From NCBI GenBank assembly GCA_020726505.1, contig JAHLEZ010000013.1, positions 558,001 to 622,000 of the forward strand: 64,000 bases of DNA, given 5' to 3'. The position numbers were made by a program, and so were the translations under genes. Positions 1 to 10,841 of the stretch are shown here, piece after piece; position 1 is the first letter of the stretch, and the number at the start of each line of letters is the position of its first letter. Under the pieces are notes generated by a model, which searched no databases, had not been told where the DNA came from, and saw only the letters and a program-made list of their open reading frames with translations. This DNA is from Leptodontidium sp. MPI-SDFR-AT-0119. Its lineage: Eukaryota > Ascomycota > Leotiomycetes > Helotiales > Leptodontidiaceae.

Positions 1-1066
1 TCAGGTACGGTATGGGCCATACGGTATGGCGACTCTTCGCTGCAGCGGATCTCTACTCGCACGACTTGATATTGCCTAGGCGCTGGCTGGGCTATTCGCG
101 GATACGCTGTGGCTGTCGCGTGTATCTTAGGCGCCAGTGCCAACATACCTACAGTACTGGACGGAGAATTACCTGCTGGGTACAGAACAAGACTTCCACT
201 GCCGCCATCGTACCGTCCAGTCAATTGCAAGTGGACCGACATGGCTGGAACCCAGTGTACCCGCACCCAGAGTTCCACACGGCCACACCCACCACAGTAC
301 GTACTGTACCCAGACGCACGCACACAACCATGCATCTCATCTGCAGAGCCGTCGGAAGCTTTGACTGGCTGTGGTTTGAGATAGAATTTCATTTAGCTTG
401 GGTTTTGCCTGTGGCCGCCCCCTGCGTGACCCCGCGATCTGGCTGAAACCGCAGAAAATCCTCGCTAAGGCCTGACGATAGGACGTCGATCTCCCAATCC
501 GTTCTCGAGCACGCAAACTCCAGTCCCTCGAAAACTGTCATGAGTCTGAAATCCATTGTTCTCGTGTGACTATGCGTTCTTTGTTTCAATACCAAGAGAG
601 ATGACTAGGTTTGTTTCTCCAGGGCTCCTGGTCTTTCAGGGTATTTTCGTCCTGTCATTGTCACTTAAGAAGAGCTCCCTCGCCTATTTCGCTCTTTATT
701 GTCATCTCTTCCTATTGTGGTCATCTACCTTCGCCTTTGAATCATGGACAACAACAGCTTCGCAACGTCACGATAGTCATTGTGCTGGAAGCCATTCACT
801 GTTCCCATTGTTTGTTGCATTTCATTGTTCACGCTGGCCGTTTCCCCGACTATATAATTGATTGCTTGTTCCGCACCGATCTCTTTCTTAATTAAAGACA
901 ACTTCCGCACAACAACTTCGATTCAGCCTCTTCGAAGCACTTCAACCACATTCCAAATAATCCCGAACACACCGGATTTCCCAATCTACTCAACAGTTCA
1001 GCTTCGCAGGCGGGCTAACTCCAAATCACACACACTTCACACCACAACACGAATATCACCTTCAAC
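1..1066. other. Upstream region without a gene
   Basis: No convincing coding region. Open frames here lack family resemblance and overlap each other in several frames. The last 220 bases are the likely promoter and 5' UTR of the DUF7492-like gene starting at 1067. A short palindrome (GTATG-GGC-CATAC) lies near position 11-23. Confidence 0.5.
851..857 (+). promoter_or_regulatory. TATA box of the DUF7492-like gene
   Basis: TATATAA, 210 bases upstream of the ATG at 1067, followed by a CA-rich stretch typical of a fungal 5' UTR. Assignment rests on sequence and spacing only. Confidence 0.4.
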
Positions 1067-2533
1067 ATGAGATCTACACTCTCACTTCCAGCAGGGTTGG
1101 TAGCCGTCATCCTGTTGGCATGCAACACGCCGGTTCACGCCCATACGTGGGTAGAAGAACTCAGACTGATTGCTTCCAACGGCAGCTACGTTGGTGCTCC
1201 AGGCTACATCCGTAACTTTGGACCTAGAATGCCAGGAGTCAATCTCGATGAGAACCTGTGGCTTCTCCCCCCTAACGGCAGGGGCAATACCTTCCTTCCT
1301 ACAGACCCCATATGCCGAAGCAATCAGGTCAAACCGCAACAGACAAAGGACTATCCAGTACTCACTGCAGCTCCTGGAGATCACGTCGCGCTTCGCTACT
1401 TCGAAAATGGGCATGTCACATTGTTCACCAACAATTTGGGAAAGCCTGCAGGACGAGGAACGGTCTTCATCTACGCCACAAAACAGTCTCTACCAACTGA
1501 CTCTTACCTTGGTATCCACCGAGTCTGGAACACGGAGGGTACTGGAGGCGACAAACGAGGAAAACTGATCGCTACACGGCCCTACGACGATGGTCGATGC
1601 TTCCAAATTAATGGCAAGTCTGCTTCCAGACAAGCTCAAGTTGGTGGCTTCACAGGACAAGATGGCAGTGATGTCCTTTGCCAGAACGACTTCAAGATTC
1701 CTTCTGACGCTGGCACATCTGGAAGCTACACGCTCTATTGGGTGTGGGAATGGCCAACCCTCGATGCCAACGGGGCCATCGTTGTTAACGAGAGCTACAC
1801 ATCATGCATGGATATCAATCTGACATCCACGCCGGTAGCTGCTGCTGGAAAGTTCGTTGCCCAGAAGGCTGGTGGCAAGGCTGCCAACTCTGTTGGCATC
1901 GAAGCTCAGCTAGGCGATGAACAATTCCTCATGAATCCAACAGCTCCTCCCTCGCTCACCGCAGACAACCTCCCACCTGGAGCACCAACTGGAAAGCCAG
2001 CTGTTGGAGGCGCAGATCCAGCTCCCAAGCCGCCCGTTACAACCTCCAAGGCAGCTCAACCCACATCCTCACCGACATTCACATCTCTGCCAGCTCAAGG
2101 CCCCAAGACAGTCACTGTGACGGCCAAGGAGATTGAGACAATCTACGTCACCAAAGATCCTTCCACCTTGGCTCCCAGCGCTTCATCCGCGTTGACTGCG
2201 AAGACTACACCTGCAATCATCAAAACTAGCACGGTGACAGTCCTCCCGACCGTTGCCCCTAAAGCCAGCTCATCCGCCTCCGCGATCTACAACAGCGACT
2301 TCTCAAGCTTCAGCGCAACGTCCATGAGCTCTGTTCTCGCAACTGACGCCCCAAAACCCTCACCTTTCCTCACTCCGAACAACCAAATCCAGCAAGCCGC
2401 CGCCGTCGCAAATGCCGATGCTGATGCATCCTATGCCGCATCTGCTTCACCCGCCACCTCATCATCCTGCTCTGCTCCCGAAAGACGACGAAAGCGATTA
2501 TCGCGGATCTCACGTTACTCAATGGAGAATTGA
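1067..2533 (+). CDS. Secreted DUF7492-like protein with LPMO-like N-terminal histidine
   Basis: A single-exon, 488-residue secreted protein. Residues 1-25 form a signal peptide ending Val-His-Ala, so cleavage would leave His26 (HTW) as the mature N-terminus. The globular part (about 26-250) resembles the fungal DUF7492 family. It has a second candidate metal histidine, His116, in ENGHVTLF, and an aromatic strand (SYTLYWVWEW, about 220-229). N-terminal His plus an internal Gly-His is the arrangement of the copper histidine brace in lytic polysaccharide monooxygenases. From about 280 the chain is a Ser/Thr/Pro/Ala-rich linker, ending in a basic patch (ERRRKRLSR). It probably acts in the cell wall or outside the cell. 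The family has no settled function, so oxidative activity is inference. An AATAAA-like signal follows near 2709. Confidence 0.85.
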   Translation: MRSTLSLPAGLVAVILLACNTPVHAHTWVEELRLIASNGSYVGAPGYIRNFGPRMPGVNLDENLWLLPPNGRGNTFLPTDPICRSNQVKPQQTKDYPVLTAAPGDHVALRYFENGHVTLFTNNLGKPAGRGTVFIYATKQSLPTDSYLGIHRVWNTEGTGGDKRGKLIATRPYDDGRCFQINGKSASRQAQVGGFTGQDGSDVLCQNDFKIPSDAGTSGSYTLYWVWEWPTLDANGAIVVNESYTSCMDINLTSTPVAAAGKFVAQKAGGKAANSVGIEAQLGDEQFLMNPTAPPSLTADNLPPGAPTGKPAVGGADPAPKPPVTTSKAAQPTSSPTFTSLPAQGPKTVTVTAKEIETIYVTKDPSTLAPSASSALTAKTTPAIIKTSTVTVLPTVAPKASSSASAIYNSDFSSFSATSMSSVLATDAPKPSPFLTPNNQIQQAAAVANADADASYAASASPATSSSCSAPERRRKRLSRISRYSMEN

Positions 2534-4162
2534 GGAGAACACGATCATGAGTGGTCACAGAGGGAAAAGCAAGGAAGTACATACACACTGCACAGATACA
2601 CGTACATAGACACAAACCCAGGCAACTGAGGACCTGCATCGCATGGGAGAAGGGGGGTTTATATCAGCATTTGCATACATTTTGTTTTTCAGCGCGGCGT
2701 TTGAGGGCAAATAAACGGAATACCCGGACCGGTTACATGTCGCATTTTTGGGCTGATATGATTCAACGATCGTTCTTGTACATACTGAAGAGATATGTGT
2801 ACATATGTACGCCCTACCTCCTGGATGAGGATGGGTTTGGCATCAAAAAGAAGGCATCGAGAGTCAATCCTCGTACTGCTTCTAGAGTACTCAATGAAAA
2901 TCAAGATCTAAAAAAAAACAGATAAAAAATCATACATTGTGCCAATTGTGACTTGAATGTGATCAAACGCGTGAATAGATAAATGACAAGGTAGCATTGG
3001 ATAGGAAGCCGCTGGCTGGACTTGACTGGACTCGATTGGTCTCTACAACGGTCAGCCCCATTCCCAGTACGCTGTTCTGTCGCAGTACTCAGTCTTCCAC
3101 GAACCTGAAAGCTATTAGCCAGGGGACTTCGATCGTCTCGTCTTTGCCCTCAGCACAACAGCCCCCCCCAAGATATTAATAGAGCAACCAAGACAAAGTA
3201 CAATGAATGTATTAATAACCCATCGAACCTCACGATCCGTTCCTTTAATTCTTCTTTCATGATCTGTCCGCCTGGACTGTCTCGTCACTCTGCTTTGCGT
3301 TGCTTTACTTTTAAGTCCACACGTACTTACTCGATAGTTTCTTTGTACTGTGCTATGCTATTTATAAGGCCCCTTCATTTCCTTTATTCACAGCATGCAC
3401 GTGAAACATTCACGACAAAGACCTCGGAGACATTTGGCACTTCGAGATCTTATGCTAATTCTTATCTCGAGTCTTTCTAATTCTGGTATCACTTGAACGG
3501 TAATTTCGTCGGGGCGTCTACAATCCCTTTCTCTGTACAGTACTAGAGATCCCACTCAAGCAAAGCCGCTCCTTTATAAATACATTATCATCTAAATATA
3601 GATACGTACAAGACCACAAACGAAACCAGGAAATAATCGCCATCTGTTCAGTATTCGGTCACGATACCGGAAGGCCGATCATAGACGACATCATGGCTGG
3701 CTAGCAACACAGCCTATGATATTCCCATGTAGTATTTGAGAGGAGTAATTATTGCCTAGATATTTAGGGTCTGAAAGTCACGATCGGTATGGAAGATACA
3801 AACCGTTCTTTCACGAACGCGGTTTAGCTGCTTAGGTAGGTATTCAGACGAAAGGTTGGTTTGCGTTGGACTAACCTTCAACTGTCCGGTAGCGACTCTA
3901 AACACACCTACCCGCACCACAGCAAAGTAGATAGACGGCGGTAAATCCTCGCTAGTATTCTTTCGAGTGATTCTGTATTTGATTGCAAAGTGCACCGCAA
4001 AAGCAATTTTTCATGATAAGTGCCAATGTCACCAAGTTCACTACGTGCTTTCAGGTAAACTATTCGACACGCTACAGCTCATCTCCTCCCTGGTTCCTCA
4101 AATCATAGTAAACCCCATCCCATCTTGACTTTGCGTAAAAATACTCCTTCCCAGACCCAGCC
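2534..4162. other. Intergenic region
   Basis: This is the gap between the convergent DUF7492-like and cyclophilin H genes. It probably contains both 3' UTRs. Several AT-rich stretches and one run of eight A near 2911 are present. I see no supported gene or RNA. Confidence 0.5.
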
Positions 4163-5163
4163 TCACATCTCTCCACAGAGACTAATGACAACCTCCTGAT
4201 TCGGGATATCCTTCCCACGGTACCCAGTCTTGGTATTCTCCATCATGCGCACAACATCCATACCGTCGACCACCTTGCCGAAAACAACATGCTTGCCATC
4301 TAAGAAAGGAGTCGGGACAGTGGTTATGAAGAATTGGGAACCGTTGCCATTGGCGCCTGCATTCTGTTATTTTATCTCATTAGTATTTTTGCTCCGTAGA
4401 TGGGGGAGGTGGTGTCATGGATTGCGAAAGGAAGAATGAAGGAAGGAACGTACAGCCATAGATAACAATCCCGCCTCGGTATGCTTTCTCTCGAAGTTCT
4501 CATCCGCGAACGTCTTCGTGCCGTAGATACACGTCGAGCCCGTTCCATCGCCGTTGATGAAATCGCCACCTTGACACATGAAATCCTTGATCTGTACCCA
4601 CATCACACTCATCAGCTTCTTCCCATCTCAGATAATAAATCTTCAGCCCACAACCCAACATAACAACTAGGAGAATAGGAGGACGAGGGGACGTACGATC
4701 CGATGGAATTTGCTGCCTTTATATCCCTGTGGTCTACCGAGATGGTTCTTCGACTCACCAGTGCAGAATTGTCTGAAATTCTCTGCTGTCTTGGGGACGA
4801 CGTCGGCGAAGAGCTCGAATTTGATGCGGCCGAGTTTTTCGCCTGATGCATATTGTTAGCTTGGCTAATGGGAAGCAACGTTGGAGGAGTAGAGGAGGAC
4901 ATTGTTGTCCATCACGTGATGCGAGGGAGGTTCGAAACCAGAAGGCCGTGCGGTGCAAGTGCAACGATGGCCCCCGCAAGATGTGATGAGAGTTATGAGG
5001 CGTATGCGGCAATGGAACATGTGGGAAAGGGAGCTCAAGACTGACCTCCAAGCGTGATGTCGAAGAAGACCCTGTGGAGATGTGAGTGGAATGTCTCGTA
5101 ACAGCGCGGAAATTCTCAAACTTACAGCGGGTTGCCGGACGCGGGGAGAACTGTAGGTGGCAT
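4163..5163 (-). CDS. PPIH: Cyclophilin H-type peptidyl-prolyl isomerase (U4/U6 snRNP)
   Basis: Cyclophilin H binds the Prp4/Prp3 module of the U4/U6.U5 tri-snRNP and isomerises prolyl bonds. Five exons join in phase: 5163-5126, 5071-5046, 4842-4697, 4591-4454 and 4363-4163, giving 182 residues, close to the human protein. Visible motifs in order are [62 protein letters not shown] and the C-terminal VVISLCGEM. The cyclophilin active-site residues (FHR, QGGDF, FF, H) are present. The end ISxCGEM and the core [21 protein letters not shown] favour the H subfamily over general CypA. Intron 2 (4843-5045) is long and contains a CATCACGTGATG palindrome. The gene converges with the DUF7492-like gene. 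Confidence 0.92.
4910..4921. promoter_or_regulatory. CACGTG palindrome within cyclophilin H intron 2
   Basis: CATCACGTGATG is a perfect 12-base palindrome containing an E-box. The same 12-mer lies at 33432-33443, in the shared Ntr2/SmG promoter. A bHLH factor is the usual reader of such a site in fungi; that is inference here. Confidence 0.35.
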
Positions 5164-7073
5164 TTTCTCAGTTTGAGTCTTGGTTTTATTGGATGGGAAG
5201 GTTTTGGAGGCGAACAGTGAGGGGTTGAAGATGCTGTTGATGTTGGAGTCGTCGATTGAGATGGTGAGTAAATTTCGAAGTCGCGCTCGCTTAGAATGGG
5301 TGGAAAGAGGGCCTGAGGCTATGGGCTGGATGTCAACAAGAATGTCATCTGAACACTTGCTGATAGTTTTGGAGGTGAAGTCGCAGATGAATGAATGGAG
5401 ACATTGTAAAGTGTTTAATTGGTATTTGAACATTCTGATTCAAGTAAATGGGACGGCGGAGATGTGGTTACGCTTCGTTCTCAAGGTGTTCTAAGTGCGG
5501 AAGGAAGCATTGATCGCATGTGAGTGGAAGGAAGCTGATTTGACTTTATGGGTTTATTCTGTTGCTTAAGATTTCGAGTTAAAGCTTCAAACGTTCTCAA
5601 TTGTAATGGTCTGCTGATGTGCAAGAGACCAAGGTACAGAGGTTTTGCGGAACGAACGCACTTATCCAGACTTCCTCACTCCATAAGTCCTTTCTATCTT
5701 TTGGCCTCTACTGTCCACCCAACCCACATATCCTGTAACTAGAACTCTGTTTGGAAGCACTTCTTACTACAATACAGAGTCTTATCCCATTAGGAAACTC
5801 TTATTTTAACCTTATGAAGGCCGCCTAGTGACCGAAATGGTCTTGTGGGTTTAGGTACTCTTGAGTGTCACTCGACGCAAAGCTGAGCTGCTTTGGCGAG
5901 ACGTATATCTGTCTCTCCAGGGAGTCTTCCCACCTGCAATGGTCAACATATGGTTCTTCCTGAGATACATTCAGAAAAATGAGGAGTCACGAAAAAACAA
6001 AAACATCCAGACCGAAAGCCGAAGAGTGCAGGCACTTCAAAAATTGAGCTCTTAACACATGACAAGAGCTTTGCATGCCCAGCCTCAAGAGACCTGAGGC
6101 AAGTGCTGAGGGCTGGAATCGTTGAAGTGTATTTACTCTCCAAGCAGGGATTGATAGCTACTTTTTGTAGCCTCCCTGCTTGATTTCTAAGTACCAGAAT
6201 CTGTTTTTTTGCGCAAGTCCTCAATGATTATTAGTTCCTCGACCCTCGAAAACTGACTGTGCAGTCTTGGAGCAGAATTGAAGTCCCATCATACCATAAA
6301 ATCATATCATGACCTAGAAAGAGGAAAATGTTCAACTGTACCATCACATCACATCACATCACAGTCTCGCGCTTACACCAACTAACCCTTCTTGCCAGCT
6401 TAGTCTCAATCTAAATCTAAACCTACATTCACCAAAGCAGTTCCCGTTCCCCGCTCCTCCAATCCAAACCATGGTTCAAACAATAACCACCAGGTCCATC
6501 CTCCGATTTCGCAACACTAATCAAGTCAGGTACTATGGTACCAAACTATCCGGCTTCAGATTGCCGAGTTCTTGCGATCTCTCATCGGTTGCTCGATTTT
6601 CATGATGTCCTTACGATTCCCTGTGGAACATATTTTTCGACTTGTGCTGGGATCAAGCACACTATGGTCTGGAGGGTAGGGAGATGATGCAGTTGAATGT
6701 GGTCAGGTTTGTAGTGGGGTGGTTGGAGAAAGCCCCACCCCGCCGCCACCTGCTTTCGCAGAAATTAGGGGGAGGCGAGGCGAGGCGAGGGGAAAATACT
6801 CCGGAGATAAACAAACGAGGAATCAGATATGACCGAGACAATAGGTACACGACATGTGTTTTTAAGGATAGTGTGGAATTTGAAGGAAAATTACCCACGA
6901 CTTTCTTCATATCGTAAGACACATCGCGGCCCTGTATTATTGTGGTATTAACATGAAGGCCGCCTTGTTGCCTAAGAATTGCTACAATAACATTACATAT
7001 GCTCGAGAGCAACGAGAATTCCCAGTATCTGTCTCCCAACCCAAATCTGCCATGTCCCACCGCCCGTAGCGCG
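5164..7073. other. Intergenic region with hairpins
   Basis: No supported gene. Positions 6047-6182 hold three adjacent inverted repeats, listed separately. A short ACATC tandem occurs near 6343-6362. The left part is the presumed promoter of the cyclophilin H gene. Confidence 0.45.
6047..6182. repeat. Three consecutive hairpins
   Basis: Arm pairs are AGCTCTT at 6047-6053 with 6064-6070; GCCTCA at 6082-6087 with TGAGGC at 6095-6100 (an alternative longer stem is CCAGCC 6079-6084 with 6111-6116); and CAAGCAGGGA at 6141-6150 with 6173-6182, containing an inner stem GCTAC 6157-6161 with 6167-6171 around a T5 loop. All arms are perfect. It could be a structured RNA, a degraded miniature transposon or chance. 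No flanking target-site duplication was identified. Confidence 0.5.
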
Positions 7074-7795
7074 TCAAATTTGCGCCAGGCCGCCGTCGAC
7101 AGCAACCTCGCTGGCAGTCATGAAGCTGCTGTCCTGCGAAGCAAGAAAGGCAGCCACAGCCCCAATTTCCGCCGGATCAGCCATACGCTGAAGCGGATTA
7201 AGCTTCGCAAAGACCTTCATTCCCTCCTCACCCAGCGCTTCCTTCGCGAGTTCAGTCGCCGTCGGCCCAGGCGACAGAACGTCACTCGAATTCCAGTTCC
7301 TTTCAGATCCGCGCGAGGTTGCGGACAGCTGCCTTGCTCGCGCTGTAAAGACTGAATGCTGGAGCGCCCATGGTACCAGCACTCGATCCGGTCAGTGTGA
7401 TTGAACCGCCTTTGCCTATGAGCGGTAGGGCTTTCTGGACCGTCAAAACCGTACCCTTCACGTTGGTGTTGAGGATTTCGTCACAGTGCTCGACGGTGAT
7501 TTCGCCGAGGCGAAGTTGGTTTCCTGTCCCAGAATTGGCAAAGTATCGAGGGTTCTGCGCTCAGCCTTCACTGCTGCGTAGAGTCGAGTCGGTCTAGGTC
7601 GTCTAGATTGGAGACTGAGCCCTGTACCGCGCGTCCGTTGGGTCCGAGGTCTGCTAGAGCTGCGTCGAGAGATTCTTGTCGGCGGCTGAAGATGAAGGCG
7701 AATGCACCCTCCTTGATGAAGCGCTTTGCTGCTGCGAGTCCGATGCCGGTAGCGCCGCCGGTGATTACGGCTGTCTTTCCACTGAGTCTAGACAT
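7074..7795 (-). pseudogene. Broken classical short-chain dehydrogenase/reductase
   Basis: A short-chain dehydrogenase that would reduce or oxidise a small alcohol or ketone with NAD(P)H. Reading from the ATG at 7795, the cofactor motif is TGGATGIG. In a second frame come the ANSGTG region, ITVEHCDEI and SLYSASKAA, which carries the catalytic Tyr-x3-Lys. In a third come VLSPGPTATELAKEA and the C-terminal FMTASEVAVDGGLAQI. The family segments follow in order but are split by indels. There is a 5-base tandem duplication (GAGTC twice at 7581-7590), a net loss of one base near 7544, missing sequence around 7310 before DLKGTGIRV, and a lost base near 7291. No intron explains these. Either it is a recently decayed gene or the assembly is locally poor. 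Every other gene here assembles cleanly. Confidence 0.8.
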
Positions 7796-10700
7796 ATTGT
7801 GTATAATCTGTTGGAAATGTATGCAAACGAAGAAGATGCTTGCTTGAGGAATGGTAGGGAAAAGTATGCTCTTTAAACCTTGCGAAGATTGATGACTTTG
7901 TAATAGCTGTTGAGCAGGACGAACAATGCTTGAGAACAGTTCTATGTCTTTGAGATGATAAATCAAGACCTACGCTCGGCGAAAGGCGATCTCTTGATCT
8001 CGCTGGCATATGTGATGGGCTGCTGTCTTGAGTGGTTTTGCGTTGCACTTTACGTCGAATAGATGCTACTCTCTTTCTCCAGTGATCTGCAAATGTGGTG
8101 TTGCACTACGAAGAAAGGAGATTTCATGATTTGTCAGGTAACCTGGCCTGGTAGACGAGGGAGCAAATTGCAGACTATCGAATAAAGGGAGCATTGTTCT
8201 ATCACTAAAAGTTGGCTGCTGCTGTAGTTAATTTGAATCTCACAGGTAGAATTGTCTTCGCTCCGAGTTGTTTGACTAAAGACGCAATTAGAAATCTATC
8301 TCAAATTCAGGCAGCAGTGACGAATATCTGTCAATTTTTGTGCCAGATGGAGTGATTGGATCTCGCATCCGAATGCTCTGGGATCTCCCCATATCCAGAA
8401 TGATTCCTGGAACATGTTTCGCTGTCTTCATCCTCGGAGCAGGACTAGATATCGACGAGGTACTTCCTCTGGTTCTGCCTCAAGAGGCTCTTGCTTACCT
8501 ACTGTACCTAGGTACCTAGGTAGGTGATTGTATTTAATGTCACGAGTGGTTTCTCTAGCTTTTACGATGTTGATAATGTATTCGAAAATGGTAAAGCGTT
8601 TGCCATCTCAAGTGTAGCTGTCATGGAAAGGGAAGAGATTGCTGAGGTTGATCTCCTGTCGCTTAGAAATGCACGGTCCAAACATTGTGTGTTGAACGGT
8701 CACATGTAAATCACGTTATTCTGCATCAGAATAGTAAGGTAGAATCGCTGCTTTCCAGTCGTACTTCCTTGATGTCAGCTAATACTATAGCTACTAAACC
8801 GTGCCATAAAACTGTCGATTGGGGTTAATCCGGTATCTCCTGTCAAGAGGGAAGGGAAGACCAATTAGGAAGGTGTAGAAGCAGGTGTTTATCTGGTGAT
8901 GATCTGGGTGGTAAGCGAAGTCCAGGTTTGTCTTGGAAGATTTGAGGGGAGGGGAGGGCAGGGGTTGAGAACAAACCCGCCTGAGTAATCACGAACTTGA
9001 TGGGGAAGCCATCGCGAATCTTCAAACACAGACCATTGTTCCGGAGGTAGATCTTTGAGATTGAGTGGGTTTGGGAGAGATGCCGTGTGTGTTTATTCAG
9101 TACAGTTGTCATTTTTCTTGCGGGTGGTCGTGCTATGCAGACCTGATCGGCTGGCCAGAGCTACGCGTACGTATGTATGTACCTCCACATGGCTTTTTTG
9201 GTGTTTCGTTACATACAGGCTTGTCGTGTAGAGGTGGGATGTAGGCCAATAGATCTTGATGCTGTACGGAAAGTGAGGGAATTCCGGCTCGCGATACTTG
9301 CTCTTCAGAGATGTCCCAAGAGACGGGGCTGAGTGGAAGAGGCGAGAGGGGATTATTGTCTGCGTTGTCTGCACGAGGTGCATGCGAGCTCCCTTTTGTC
9401 TGACAGATGACAGTACCTAGATTCGCTGGAAGGGGTATCGTGAGGTTCATGCAAACACATACGAGTGCTGGGCTTGAATGGGACAAGAGACTTGTTCGTT
9501 ACTGGGCATTGGTGGGAAAGTGATTCGTCGCTCGTCAAGGAATAATTGAAAGCTGCGAACTTGCATTGACTCTCAAACGTTGTCTAGAAGTCAATCGCAT
9601 CATCATTCTCTCCTGGACTGGATCAGTCCAGTAGATCCTTGAACAAAGCCCGGATCCAATCCACAAGGAAAGGCTTAACGCCGTGTATACTTTTGCACAA
9701 TTATTCGCCTCCCTGCTGCAGTGCGAGGGAACTTACCTTCGACACTTCTTGGTGCCATCCAAGGTTAGGATCAAGCCCAGCCTGCCGCCCAGCCTCTTCT
9801 TCCTATCATCTTTGCTGCTGACCCCCCATCAGCAACGCGAGCCCAGCGGTCAGTGTGCCACTCAGATCAAGTTCCCGGCCTCGCCAGATGCAAGATTCCC
9901 AGGGAAGCGCAGGGAGGCGACACAGCTACGACCAGAGGAGTAAGTAGTAGGCCAGGCCCAAGCCCAAGTTGACCTAGACTTGACTCCGGAAGAGAGCAAG
10001 CATACCTTACTCCGTAGAACACCTTGCAGTACCATACTTTTTTGCTCCTGGGGCTGGGCTATCTGCAGGATCTATCGGATCAAACTCGGTCGGTCTATCA
10101 TACCACTTCTCCGCCTCCCCCACCTCCTCCTCGTCTCCTCATCGCTCGCCCGCCCGCCTGTTCTGTTTTGTCATATGAGGATCACCTTGTTTCTTTGTCG
10201 ATGCAGGATATGTGCAGGACGAACGAACATTCATCTCTACTATCTATCAATTATTCCCCGAGCAGCTTAATTAGATTTGATTCCTTCCTTTTGCTCATCA
10301 CTCTCCGTGAATCAGATCCATCCAATTAAACGAATTACGCCCGGTTTGACATCTAAAACCTAGCCGCTTACACTCCGGCACAGTATCGCACCTCGCAGTA
10401 ATTAAGGTTATCTACTTACCTTACTGTACTGTACATACTCACCAACAGCGCAGTCGGCGCCCCAAGTCAAGGCGAGTGCGAGTCTTCTCTCCTCTGCGCC
10501 TACCCCGATCTGTGTTTCGACGCTAGCTGCCCTGACCTGACCTCCTCTTTGTCGTCAACACCCTATCCTCGCTCCATCTCAACCTCCTCTCTTTACTTCA
10601 CGATACCCACGCCACCCGCTCGTTGTCGCCGTACACTCCCAAACCAGTCCGCCAACAATTCCCACCGGCTGTATCACATACATCGAATGTTGTCAACACA

Positions 10701-10841
10701 TTCCAGCGAGCAATCGTAGGACGAGCTGGGAGGGCACAAGTCGATTCCTTTACGACCCTGTCTGACTTTGAAGGAAGCGAGTGCTGCAATCACCCATTCC
10801 TTCCGCCACTTAGCAGCAGCCAACGAGCTCGACCGTGCAAG
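7796..10841. other. Long intergenic region
   Basis: Three kilobases without a supported gene. A small direct repeat of CCTAGGTA units lies near 8504-8524, and TTACTCCGTA occurs at 10007-10016. From about 10080 the sequence is pyrimidine rich (CCTCCCCCACCTCC and similar), as is usual for the promoter and 5' UTR of the RING gene that follows. Confidence 0.45.

Noticed and set aside
10623..10841. Upstream in-frame extension of the RING protein
   Set aside because: It opens with a non-ATG codon and reads like 5' UTR. The ATG at 10842 has a good context and sits just before the expected membrane protein N-terminus.
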